Origin: Foetidibacter luteolus
Lineage (GTDB): Bacteria > Bacteroidota > Bacteroidia > Chitinophagales > Chitinophagaceae
Direction of reading: 5' to 3'
Assembly (NCBI RefSeq): GCF_009650435.1
Contig: NZ_VVIP01000094.1
Location: 91,577-155,576, forward strand
DNA length: 64,000 nucleotides
The position numbers were made by a program, and so were the translations under genes. Of this stretch, positions 34,603 to 43,065 are shown in pieces. How positions within the stretch are numbered: the first letter of the stretch is position 1; every line of letters begins with the position of its first letter. The notes beneath the pieces were generated by a model. It made no database searches. It was not told the DNA's origin and saw only the letters and a list, made by a program, of their open reading frames with translations.

Positions 34603-34998
34603 GGCATTAATGAACAGCAGGTACTAAGCCGGGAAGGCGTTGTTTTATTTCACATCCGCCTATGACGGCGTGCATGATCCTGTTTATTTTTTTGATAACC
34701 GGCACTGCACGTAAAGCATCAACAGATGGTTTTGTTTTAAGTTTATTCCTGATGTATGGTTTTTTCTTGCCATATCTCCATGACCGAAACCGTGTTATGT
34801 ATTTCCTGTGTTCGACTGGGTGCAACCGGCAGCACCTGGGAGCGACATTGAATGATGTGTTTACAAAACACGCCATCCTCCAAACAATTATTCAAACATT
34901 TTCTTTATTTTCAAACAAATCTGATAAGTTTTGAAAAAGCCATAGCTCACCTGTAAGGTTTCAGTACCCGGCAACTAATACACACTTAAAACTGGGTT

Positions 34999-37227
34999 AT
35001 GAAACGCTTTTTCCTGACTGTTTTTATTGGCATGCTGCCCCTAAGCCTTTACGCTCAATCTCCTGTTATTGATAGTTTAAACCGGCTATTGGCAAAAGCT
35101 AAAACTGATACCAGCCGTATTAACCTGTTGGCTGAGAAAGTTTCTGCGCTTAACGAAATCAACCTCGATTCGGCTATCAGCCTTGGTTCCCGCATCATAG
35201 CGGAAGCGCAAGTAATCAATTACCGCAAAGGTGAGGCAGCTTTAAAAAGGCTGCTGGTTGCTTCTTATTGTTTTAAGGGAGATTACAGCAAAGCCCGGCA
35301 GTACCTGCAGGAAACACAACAAGTATATACATCGCTTAAAGATACCGTTGGTTTAATTAAAACATACTCCAGCTATGGCATGTTTTATGGCATGCAGACT
35401 ATCTATGATTCTTCCGTTATCTTTTACCAACAGTCAATTAAACTGGCCGAACTGATAAAAGATGAAAAGCTGGCCAACCGTGGTTACCAAAACATCGCCA
35501 TCCCTTATCAAATGCAATCCAAACATGCCCAGGCTATGTCATATTTTCAAAAGGCGCTGGCTTACTTTGAAAAGAAGAAGGATGATAACAGCCTGGCTTA
35601 TCTATGGTTAAATATCGGGATTACCTATATGGCCATATTTGATACAGCCAGGGCAGAAAACTCTTTGCTGAAAGCCATAGACTTTTCCCGAAAGGCTGGC
35701 ATACAGAATGTGGAGTTGTATGCATGTTCCAATCTTTCTAACCTGTATGCGAAAAAAGATTCGCTGGAAAAATCTTATGATTATGCGATGCGTTCAGTAG
35801 CCCTGAGCGAATCAATGGGAGACCTTGGCATGAAGGCCGCAGGCCTGTCAAAGGCGGCTTCGGCAAGGCTTAGCCAGAAAAAAATGGAAGAAGCTGAAAT
35901 GCTGGTACGCAATGCCATAAGGGTGGCAGATTCCGCCGCCCAGCCGTTAAATATATTCCAGGCCAATATAATTATGGGGCGGCTACACCTTACCAGGCAA
36001 CAGTACGCTGCAGCCATACCTTACTACGAAAAGGCATTTGCAGCCATAGAAAATACGCAGGAAGGAGAAGAAACTACCGGGGTTGCCTATAGCGAATTAT
36101 CGCTTTGCTATGAAGAAACTGGTAATTATAAAGCCGCGTTGAGTTATCACAAACTTGCAACCAATATTATGGATTCACTCCGCAACAAAGAAAATGTGAG
36201 AAGGGCTACGGAGTTGGGCATGAGCTATGAGTTTGAAAAAAAGCAGCAATTGCAGGATGCCGAGAAAAAACGTCATGATGCTGTTACCGCAGCCAGGCAG
36301 TCTGCATTGTCTATCGGGCTGGTATTGGCCTTCCTGCTGGCCCTGCTGGCATTTTATGCTTACAAGAACAAACAAAAAGCCAATCTTTTGTTGGAAAAAC
36401 AAAAACAGGAAATTGAAAATACCCTTAACGAGTTGCGGATAACACAAAGGCAACTGGTACAGGCAGAAAAAATGGCATCATTGGGCGAGCTTACTGCAGG
36501 CATTGCGCATGAAATACAGAACCCGCTCAACTTCATCAACAACTTTGCAGAGGTTAATGAAGAACTGGCTGACGAAGTGTTGGTTGCGTTAAAAGCCGGC
36601 GATACCGGCGAAGCTCTCGACATTACCGCTGATATAAAGCAAAACTCACAAAAGATAGCGCACCACGGTAAACGTGCGGATGGGATAGTAAAAGGAATGT
36701 TGCAGCATTCCCGTACGGGAACGGGGCAGAAAGAGCTTACTGATATCAATAAACTCGTGGATGAATATACAAGATTGAGTTATCATGGCATGCGTGCTAA
36801 AGACAAGAACTTCCAGGTTAAACTGCTTACTGAGTTTGAGGATGGCATACCTGCTATCAGCATAGTGCCCCAGGACATTGGCCGCGTATTGCTCAATCTG
36901 CTGGGCAACGCCTTTTACGCGGTTGCCGAAAAGAAACGCCTTTCTTCCGCTGAATTTGAGCCAACAGTAGTGGTAACTACCAAAAAAATAACCCATTCTA
37001 ACGGCACGCCCATGATAGAAATAGCAGTAAAAGATAATGGCAATGGAGTGCCCGCTCATGTGGCGGAGAAAATTTTCCAGCCTTTTTTTACCACAAAACC
37101 TACCGGCCAGGGTACTGGCTTAGGGCTTTCGCTAAGCTATGATATAGTAAAGTTGCACAATGGTTTTATTGACCTGCAAACCAAAGAAGGGGAGGGGGCC
37201 ATCTTTGTTTTACAGCTACCTGTTTAA
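34999..37227 (+). CDS. TPR-containing sensor histidine kinase
   Basis: The 742-residue protein has a signal peptide (FFLTVFIGMLPLSLYAQ) and about eight TPR repeats in the periplasmic part (residues 70-400). A transmembrane helix follows at about 437-458 (SIGLVLAFLLALLAFYAY), then a coiled coil and a kinase core. The phospho-acceptor is H504 in ELTAGIAHEIQNPLNF. The ATP lid region DNGNGVPAHVAEKIFQPFFT and GTGLGLSLSYDIVKLHNG closes the protein. The TPR sensor type senses protein or peptide partners in related Bacteroidota kinases. It starts a run of four signalling genes with no receiver of its own. Confidence 0.93.
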   Translation: MKRFFLTVFIGMLPLSLYAQSPVIDSLNRLLAKAKTDTSRINLLAEKVSALNEINLDSAISLGSRIIAEAQVINYRKGEAALKRLLVASYCFKGDYSKARQYLQETQQVYTSLKDTVGLIKTYSSYGMFYGMQTIYDSSVIFYQQSIKLAELIKDEKLANRGYQNIAIPYQMQSKHAQAMSYFQKALAYFEKKKDDNSLAYLWLNIGITYMAIFDTARAENSLLKAIDFSRKAGIQNVELYACSNLSNLYAKKDSLEKSYDYAMRSVALSESMGDLGMKAAGLSKAASARLSQKKMEEAEMLVRNAIRVADSAAQPLNIFQANIIMGRLHLTRQQYAAAIPYYEKAFAAIENTQEGEETTGVAYSELSLCYEETGNYKAALSYHKLATNIMDSLRNKENVRRATELGMSYEFEKKQQLQDAEKKRHDAVTAARQSALSIGLVLAFLLALLAFYAYKNKQKANLLLEKQKQEIENTLNELRITQRQLVQAEKMASLGELTAGIAHEIQNPLNFINNFAEVNEELADEVLVALKAGDTGEALDITADIKQNSQKIAHHGKRADGIVKGMLQHSRTGTGQKELTDINKLVDEYTRLSYHGMRAKDKNFQVKLLTEFEDGIPAISIVPQDIGRVLLNLLGNAFYAVAEKKRLSSAEFEPTVVVTTKKITHSNGTPMIEIAVKDNGNGVPAHVAEKIFQPFFTTKPTGQGTGLGLSLSYDIVKLHNGFIDLQTKEGEGAIFVLQLPV

Positions 37228-37327
37228 GAAGGTTGGGCATCATTTTACAGCAAACCGCCGCTTGTAATCAATGGGTTTCTATATTTGTAGATAATACTTT
37301 CCTTACCGAGTTAATACAAAATAGCCA

Positions 37328-38695
37328 ATGGCCTTATCCGTTCTTCCTTTTGCAATTACTGTTGTGCTGCTTCGGCGGCTGGTAAAGTCGTTGGAGCTTT
37401 CCGGCGAAGCGCCGGAATGGAAATCTCTTTTTAAAAAAGGGATGATAGCGGCCGGGGTGCTGTTTGCGCTTGAAATAGTGCTGAAGGCGGGCAATTTTAC
37501 CATGTGGCTTTGGCACATCGGCATACTGCTTATCATGTGGCTGGTACTTACAAAGCCAGAGATGAAGAGTGGTAAAATGATTGTAACGGCTGTACTGCCG
37601 TATGAGGCGGTAACCCTTTTTTCTGACCTGGCTGAGCACATTTTACCGGGAGTATATAAATCGGTAAGCGCTGTGCTGGAAATAGCGCAACTTTTTGCAG
37701 TTGTATGGGCTATTGCTATGTGGATTAATGCCAACAAGCAGCAGAAAAAAGCCGAGCTGGAACGGCAGGAACGTTTAAGGGAAGAACAACTTTACCGTAT
37801 TACAGAAGCTCAAAAGGCAGAGCTGGAAATTATCGTGGCCGAACGTACCGCCGAGCTTACCCAGCAAAAAGAAGCATTGGAAAAATCCCTGGAAGAATTA
37901 AAGGCCGCACAGGCGCAATTGATACATTCCGAAAAAATGGCCTCTTTGGGCGAGCTTACCGCCGGTATTGCGCATGAAATACAGAACCCGCTCAACTTTG
38001 TCAATAATTTTTCGCAGGTTAGTGTAGAACTGATGGATGAAATGCAGATGGAATTAGACAACGGCAACAAAGAGGAAGCCTTTGCCATAGCGGAAGACAT
38101 TAAGCAAAACCTTTCCAAGATTAGCCATCACGGCAACCGCGCTGATGCTATTGTTAAAGGCATGCTGATGCATTCAAGAAAAAACACCGGCCAGAAGGAG
38201 CCAACAGATATTAACGCCCTTGCCGATGAATATTTGCGGTTAAGCTACCAGGGCCTGCGGGCAAAAGACAAATCATTTAATGCCAGCCTGTCAATGGATT
38301 TTGATAAGACAATCGGTAAAATAAGCGTGGTGCCTCAGGATATTGGCCGTGTGCTGCTTAACCTGTTCAATAATGCTTTTTATGCGGTTAACGAGAAGAA
38401 GAAACTGATGGGGGATGATTATAAGCCAACCGTGTCCGTAACAACAAAAAGGCTAAGCTCCCCCCTGGGTGAGGTGGATACGCAAATAGTTATTTATGAT
38501 AACGGTACCGGCATACCGCAAAAGGTAATGGATAAAATTTTCCAGCCTTTCTTTACTACCAAGCCTTCAGGGCAGGGTACAGGGTTAGGCCTGTCGCTTA
38601 GTTACGATATTATTTCAAAGGGGCATAATGGCAAACTGTCTGTAAACACAAAAGAAAACGAGTTTACTGAGTTTACCATTGAGCTGCCCAGCTAA
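37328..38695 (+). CDS. Membrane-anchored sensor histidine kinase
   Basis: The 455-residue protein has three or four transmembrane helices in the first 140 residues (GMIAAGVLFALEIVL, MWLWHIGILLIMWLVL, AQLFAVVWAIAMWI). A coiled coil follows (about 145-205), then a kinase core with H216 in ELTAGIAHEIQNPLNF and the ATP site DNGTGIPQKVMDKIFQPFF...GQGTGLGLSLSYDI. The kinase core is closely similar to that of the preceding gene, suggesting duplication followed by exchange of the sensor part. It lies 100 bases after that gene and 19 bases before a receiver gene. Confidence 0.93.
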   Translation: MALSVLPFAITVVLLRRLVKSLELSGEAPEWKSLFKKGMIAAGVLFALEIVLKAGNFTMWLWHIGILLIMWLVLTKPEMKSGKMIVTAVLPYEAVTLFSDLAEHILPGVYKSVSAVLEIAQLFAVVWAIAMWINANKQQKKAELERQERLREEQLYRITEAQKAELEIIVAERTAELTQQKEALEKSLEELKAAQAQLIHSEKMASLGELTAGIAHEIQNPLNFVNNFSQVSVELMDEMQMELDNGNKEEAFAIAEDIKQNLSKISHHGNRADAIVKGMLMHSRKNTGQKEPTDINALADEYLRLSYQGLRAKDKSFNASLSMDFDKTIGKISVVPQDIGRVLLNLFNNAFYAVNEKKKLMGDDYKPTVSVTTKRLSSPLGEVDTQIVIYDNGTGIPQKVMDKIFQPFFTTKPSGQGTGLGLSLSYDIISKGHNGKLSVNTKENEFTEFTIELPS

Positions 38696-38714
38696 ACCAT
38701 TTAAAACCTGCTGA

Positions 38715-39089
38715 ATGAAAATACTGGTAGTTGATGATGAGCCCGATGTGAAGAGCCTGTTTGAGCAGCGCTTCAGAAAAGAAATCAGGTCCGGGGAAAT
38801 GATTTTTGCCTTTGCTTCTTCCGGCGAAGAGGCGCTGGAGTACATCAGCATTAACATGCACAATTCTGTATTGATTTTGTCAGACATCAATATGCCCGGC
38901 ATGAGCGGGTTGGAGTTGCTGAAAAAAATAAAGCAGCAACATCTTAAGCCGCCACCGTTTGTAATGATGCTTACTGCCTACGGCGATGCGGAAAATTATT
39001 CTGCCGCCATGCAGCTTGGCGCCGATGACTTTTTAACCAAACCACTGGATTTTATTGTATTAAAAGACAAACTCAAAAAAATAGCGTAA
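38715..39089 (+). CDS. Single-domain response regulator
   Basis: The 124-residue protein is a stand-alone CheY-like receiver. D8/D9 bind metal (ILVVDDEPD), D57 in LILSDINMPGMSGLEL is the phosphorylation site, and the switch lysine is in DDFLTKPLDF. It lacks an output domain, so it probably relays phosphate from the kinases upstream or shares them with the cyclase. Its TAA overlaps the next ATG by one base (TAATG). Confidence 0.93.
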   Translation: MKILVVDDEPDVKSLFEQRFRKEIRSGEMIFAFASSGEEALEYISINMHNSVLILSDINMPGMSGLELLKKIKQQHLKPPPFVMMLTAYGDAENYSAAMQLGADDFLTKPLDFIVLKDKLKKIA

Positions 39090-40129
39090 TGACGAGGATA
39101 TTGGTAGTGGATGATGAAACTGACCTTGAGATTTTAATCAAACAAAAATTTCGAAGGCAGATAAGGGAACATGAATATGATTTTCTTTTCGCGGTGAATG
39201 GTGTAGACGCATTGGAAAAGCTGAAACAGAACCCCGACGTGGATATTGTTTTAAGCGATATTAACATGCCCGAGATGGATGGCCTTACCTTGCTTGACAA
39301 ACTAAGCGATGTAAGCCCTGTTTTAAAGGCTGTTATCGTATCAGCTTATGGCGATATGGATAATATACGCACCGCCATGAACAAAGGCGCTTTTGATTTT
39401 ATCTGCAAGCCCGTTAACTTCCAGGACCTTGATACAACGGTTCGCAAAACCATCAAGCAGGTGGCCCAGGTAAAGGAAACGCTGCGGGCCATACGCGAAA
39501 ACGACATACTGAAAATGTATGTTGATGCTACGGTGCTAAAGTTCATGAACACCAAGGAATTCAGCCAGAAATTAATGTCCAACGAAACCGTGGAAGCCAC
39601 TATCGTTTTTATAGACATCTGCGGTTTTACGGCCATTACCGAAACCGAACCTGCCGATACGGTTGTTAACCTGCTCAACCGGTATTTCGATATTATGGTG
39701 CATGAGATTATTACACAGAATGGTTATGTTGACAAGTTTATCGGCGATGCCATCATGGCCGTGTTCCGCGGAGATTTTCATTTAGACCGTGCCATTGATG
39801 CCTGCCTCAAGATACGTGAGTATATTAAGAATATGCCCGCCGCAGATACCGGCCTGCATTTTACGCCGCAGGTAGCCATCGGCATCAACAGTGGCGAAGT
39901 GATAGCCGGCAATATCGGTTCTGCCAGTTTAAAACGGCTTGATTATACCGTTGTAGGCGATACAGTAAATACCGCACAGCGGCTGCAGTCTGCCGCCCGG
40001 CCCGGGCAGGTAGTAATACCGCAGTCAGCTTACGAAACAGTAAAAGAATCCTTCAATTGCCAGCCCCTGGGCGAAGTAACTTTAAAAAACAAGGCAGCCA
40101 ATCTGCTTATTTACGAAGTGCTGGATTAA
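39089..40129 (+). CDS. Response regulator with class III adenylate cyclase output
   Basis: The 346-residue protein pairs a receiver (residues 1-120, D57 in LSDINMPEMDGL) with a class III nucleotide cyclase (about 165-345). Both metal aspartates are present (FIDICGF, KFIGDAIMAVF), the adenine-selecting lysine is in YVDKFIGD and the D/T position is in LDYTVVGDTVN. The transition-state Asn and Arg are in VNTAQRLQ. All of these predict an active adenylate cyclase, making cAMP when the receiver is phosphorylated. It is translationally coupled to the receiver gene before it. Confidence 0.93.
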   Translation: MTRILVVDDETDLEILIKQKFRRQIREHEYDFLFAVNGVDALEKLKQNPDVDIVLSDINMPEMDGLTLLDKLSDVSPVLKAVIVSAYGDMDNIRTAMNKGAFDFICKPVNFQDLDTTVRKTIKQVAQVKETLRAIRENDILKMYVDATVLKFMNTKEFSQKLMSNETVEATIVFIDICGFTAITETEPADTVVNLLNRYFDIMVHEIITQNGYVDKFIGDAIMAVFRGDFHLDRAIDACLKIREYIKNMPAADTGLHFTPQVAIGINSGEVIAGNIGSASLKRLDYTVVGDTVNTAQRLQSAARPGQVVIPQSAYETVKESFNCQPLGEVTLKNKAANLLIYEVLD

Positions 40130-40159
40130 TAGGAGCATTATCATTGTTTGCTTATCACA

Positions 40160-40262
40160 CCTTACGTAGGTATGGTGCCGGGCGACAGTTCTTTGTGGCG
40201 ACCCGGTTGCGTCGCAATACTTTCATCGTTCTGTTCAATGGGCATCTTTTCAGCCCGGGTAG
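40160..40262 (-). repeat. Dispersed intergenic repeat R2 (minus orientation)
   Basis: Minus-strand reading gives CTACCCGGGCTGAAAAGAT, CCCATTGAACAGAACGATG, TATTGCGACGCAAC and a diverged tail with TGTCGCCCGG. The heptamer array begins directly after it. Confidence 0.6.
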
Positions 40263-40270
40263 AGAATATC

Positions 40271-40452
40271 GAACAAGGAAGTTGAATATTGAACAAGGAA
40301 CAAGGAATGTTGAATAACGAATCGCCCCACTCACCACTCACGATTCACCACTCACGAAATGAATATCGAACAAGGAACAAAGAATGTTGAATGGCGAACC
40401 CCACTCGCTACTCACCATTTCACTACTCACCATTCACCACTCACCGCTCCCC
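40271..40452. repeat. Long heptanucleotide array
   Basis: About 20 of the units keep a strict phase of seven: GAACAAG, GAACAAG, GAATGTT, GAATAAC; then ACTCACC, ACTCACG, ATTCACC, ACTCACG; then GAACAAG, GAACAAA, GAATGTT, GAATGGC, GAACCCC; then ACTCGCT, ACTCACC, (one eight-base unit), ACTCACC, ATTCACC, ACTCACC. Two unit types alternate in blocks. It has no spacers and is not a CRISPR array. Confidence 0.7.
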
Positions 40453-40559
40453 TCCGGTGTCCACACATCAAAGATGCGCCATATTTTAATTGGCGTTGCC
40501 CTACCTTTTAGGTAATCTTTGTATTCAGTCAGCACTTCATTGGCATCCATCTTCCCCAT
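40434..40559 (-). CDS. Possible 41-residue protein or gene remnant
   Basis: A minus-strand frame reads MGKMDANEVLTEYKDYLKGR and goes on with ATPIKIWRIFDVWTPEGSGEW before a TGA. The last codons run into the heptamer array, so the natural end may have been replaced. The helix-like, charged and tryptophan-bearing composition looks protein-like, but I recognise no family. It may be the 5' end of a gene truncated by the repeat. Confidence 0.3.
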   Translation of the reverse strand: MGKMDANEVLTEYKDYLKGRATPIKIWRIFDVWTPEGSGEW

Positions 40560-40597
40560 CCATTTCTACATAAGGTTAGTAAAAAGTATGAAAAAGG

Positions 40598-40879
40598 GTG
40601 CAAATACATTTCTCACATATCAACCAGCTTATCACTGCCAACGTTGTATACAACTTCAGGCAGGTAAGTGATGTGGTAATTGTAATGCCGGTAAAAAAAA
40701 TAGCCGGCCTGGAAGAGGGTATTCTTTTTTACATGCAGAGAAAAGGGTTATGGCAGAGCGCCGGCATGCTCTGTAAAGAATACCCTAATACCATTCAACA
40801 CTTACGGCAAATGTTAACCCCGCTTTTTAAGGAAGCGGAAGCTTTATTTAATCCTTCCCGGTCACTGCTTATAGTTTAG
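40598..40879 (+). CDS. Doubtful small open frame
   Basis: The 93-codon frame has only a GTG start. Its second half (KIAGLEEGILFYMQRKGLWQ, then YPNTIQHLRQMLTPLFKEAE) has a plausible amphipathic helical pattern; the first 25 codons do not. It may be a remnant or a small helical protein. It ends 88 bases before the phosphatase gene. Confidence 0.3.
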   Translation: MQIHFSHINQLITANVVYNFRQVSDVVIVMPVKKIAGLEEGILFYMQRKGLWQSAGMLCKEYPNTIQHLRQMLTPLFKEAEALFNPSRSLLIV

Positions 40880-40966
40880 CATTTGTTACCTTGGTAACCC
40901 TTACAGGCTAATGCCACCGTTTATCTTTGTTGCCAACCCATATCTTTGCTGCTTTAAAAAAAAGGC

Positions 40967-41626
40967 ATGCAACTTAACACGGTTATTTTTGATATGGATG
41001 GTTTGTTGATTGACAGTGAACCGCTATGGCAGGAAGCAGCGGATGAAGTGTTCAGGTTGTATGGCGTAACACTTTCGCAGGAACAATACCAGACTACCAC
41101 CGGGCTGCGTACAACAGAGTTTGTGCAATGGTGGTTCAGGCATTTTAATATTGGGGAGGAAGAGCTTAGCAGGGCAGAAAGAAAAATAATGCACGCCGTA
41201 ATGGACAAAGTGTACAAACGCGGTAAAATAATGCCCGGGGTTGAATACATCTTTGATTTTTTTGAAAAAAGAGGTTTTAAAATCGGGCTGGCTTCCTCAT
41301 CGCCGGATAAGCTGATACAGTTGGTTTTAGACCTTTGCGGCATAAGAAAATACGTTCAGGCCACCTCTTCGGCAGAGTTTTTAACCTTGGGTAAGCCACA
41401 CCCCCAGGTTTACTTAAACTGTGCGGAAGAGTTGAAGTCAAGCCCCACGGAATGCATTTGCTTTGAAGACTCCTTCAACGGAATGATTGCTGCCAAGGCC
41501 GCCCGTATGAAATGTGTTATTGTGCCGCACCACAGTCAGCTAAAAGATGAGCGCTGGGGCGCGGCAGACCTCAAACTTTCCTCACTGCAAAATTTTGGCT
41601 CCCTGCACCTTAACCTGCTGCTTTGA
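40967..41626 (+). CDS. hxpB: HAD-family sugar-phosphate phosphatase, HxpB-like
   Basis: HxpB (YniC) of E. coli dephosphorylates hexitol phosphates and 2-deoxyglucose 6-phosphate. The 219-residue protein shares its main motifs: FDMDGLLIDSEPLW with the nucleophile and acid/base aspartates, LASSSPDKL (motif II serine), GKPHPQVYLNCA (motif III lysine) and CFEDSFNGMIAAKAARM (motif IV). The C-terminal AADLKLSSL matches as well. Cytosolic; precise substrate cannot be read from sequence. Confidence 0.9.
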   Translation: MQLNTVIFDMDGLLIDSEPLWQEAADEVFRLYGVTLSQEQYQTTTGLRTTEFVQWWFRHFNIGEEELSRAERKIMHAVMDKVYKRGKIMPGVEYIFDFFEKRGFKIGLASSSPDKLIQLVLDLCGIRKYVQATSSAEFLTLGKPHPQVYLNCAEELKSSPTECICFEDSFNGMIAAKAARMKCVIVPHHSQLKDERWGAADLKLSSLQNFGSLHLNLLL

Positions 41627-41696
41627 TATTTTAAGCCCGCCATACCTACCATCTAACGCTTGTAATTAGTATCTTCATTTTTTCGTTTTAATCCTG

Positions 41697-42797
41697 ATGA
41701 GTACCCAACTGTTATACCAGATAGCATTAACCCTTGTACCCAATATAGGCTGCGTACAGGCTAAAGTTTTAACGGAAAAATTCGGGAATGCGCAAGACAT
41801 TTTTAAGGCCCGGCTGCATGAACTTAGCCTGGTTGAAAATATGGGTGAAGTAAGGGCTGCCTGTATTAAAGAGTTTACCGGTTTTAATGAAGTAGAAGAG
41901 GAGATAAGATTTATTGAAAAGTATAGGATTGAGCCTTTGTTTGTAACGGATGAGCGTTATCCCCGCCGGTTGCTTAACTGTTACGATGCGCCGGCATTAC
42001 TGTATTACAGGGGTAATGCAGATTTAAATGCCCGGAATATAGTTAGCATAATAGGTACACGCAATAATACAGATTACGGTAAACTGCTTACAGAAAAACT
42101 GGTACATGATTTAAAAGAACAGGAGGTGCTTATTGTTAGCGGCCTTGCCTTTGGTATTGATGCGATAGCGCACAAAGCTGCGTTAAGTAATGGGCTGCAT
42201 ACGGTTGGCGTGCTGGCGCATGGCCTTGATACCATTTACCCGGCACAGCACAAAGGCCTGGCAAAAGAAATGATGCAGCAGGGTGGATTGCTTACAGAAT
42301 TGCGCAGGCTTACAAGGCCTGATAAACATAATTTTCCACGGCGTAACCGTATTGTTGCCGGCATGGCAGACGCGGTTGTGGTAATTGAAACAGCAGCCAA
42401 AGGCGGCAGCATGATAACCGCTGAACTGGCGGGAGGGTACAGGAAAGATGTATTTGCTTTTCCGGGGCGTGTGGGCGATGCCAAAAGTGCCGGTTGCAAT
42501 ATGCTCATAAAAAATAATAAAGCGCATTTGCTGGGCGGCGCACAGGACCTGCTGGAGAAAATGGGCTGGGCTGCTAAAAAGAAAACTTCCGCCCCAAAAC
42601 AAAAAGAACTTTTTATAGAAATGACAGCCGATGAAAGGGCATTGGTGAACATATTGGGCGAAAAAGAATCGGTGCATATTGATGAACTGTATTTTAAGAG
42701 TGGCCTTAGCAGCAGCTCAGTAGCGGCAGCCATATTAAACCTGGAACTGCAGGGCGTAATGGCCGGCCTGCCGGGTAAAATGTACAGGCTGATATGA
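41697..42797 (+). CDS. dprA: DNA-processing protein DprA
   Basis: DprA loads RecA onto incoming single-stranded DNA during natural transformation. The 366-residue protein has an N-terminal helix-hairpin-like region, the Rossmann core (about 100-295) with IIGTRNNTDYGKLL, VSGLAFGIDAIAHKAAL, HGLDTIYPAQHKGLA, FPRRNRIVAGMADAVVVIE and AKGGSMITAELAGGYRKD, and a C-terminal winged-helix (about 305-366). All conserved glycine and arginine positions of the DNA-binding pocket appear present. No other competence gene is in the window. Confidence 0.96.
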   Translation: MSTQLLYQIALTLVPNIGCVQAKVLTEKFGNAQDIFKARLHELSLVENMGEVRAACIKEFTGFNEVEEEIRFIEKYRIEPLFVTDERYPRRLLNCYDAPALLYYRGNADLNARNIVSIIGTRNNTDYGKLLTEKLVHDLKEQEVLIVSGLAFGIDAIAHKAALSNGLHTVGVLAHGLDTIYPAQHKGLAKEMMQQGGLLTELRRLTRPDKHNFPRRNRIVAGMADAVVVIETAAKGGSMITAELAGGYRKDVFAFPGRVGDAKSAGCNMLIKNNKAHLLGGAQDLLEKMGWAAKKKTSAPKQKELFIEMTADERALVNILGEKESVHIDELYFKSGLSSSSVAAAILNLELQGVMAGLPGKMYRLI

Positions 42798-42854
42798 GTA
42801 TGCAGCCATATGCACAAGAGAAGTATTGCCGGGTAATGTTGCTATGGCTGACTG

Positions 42855-42952
42855 GCTGCCGGATTGAAGCGGAAAGCCCGCAGCCACCGGAGCCTTAGCG
42901 AAGGTGGCGAGGACTTGCAGCGAAAAGCCGGAACCGCAGCTTAACCAACGCT
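42855..42952 (-). repeat. Divergent repeat R3 downstream of dprA
   Basis: GGATTGAAGCGGAAAGCCCG, about 45 variable bases, then GACTTGCAGCGAAAAGCCGG. The two ends are imperfect direct copies of one motif (TTGnAGCGrAAAGCCsG), which shows the internal structure of R3 more clearly than the other copies. Confidence 0.55.
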
Positions 42953-43065
42953 CAATTGCCGAAAGCCCCAAATAAGAATGCGGCACAGATGATGAATTTT
43001 AAAGATTCAGTAACTCCCCCGTTAATTTGTAAAAGCTGCCCGTCAGCAAAACAGTATTTGTTATT

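Noticed and set aside
34662..34934. 90-codon plus-strand frame after the DUF2911 gene
   Set aside because: Hydrophobic start is suggestive, but the rest looks like translated non-coding DNA and an equally long frame runs antisense over it.
40271..40452. Possible CRISPR array
   Set aside because: Units are seven bases without spacers, and no cas gene is near.
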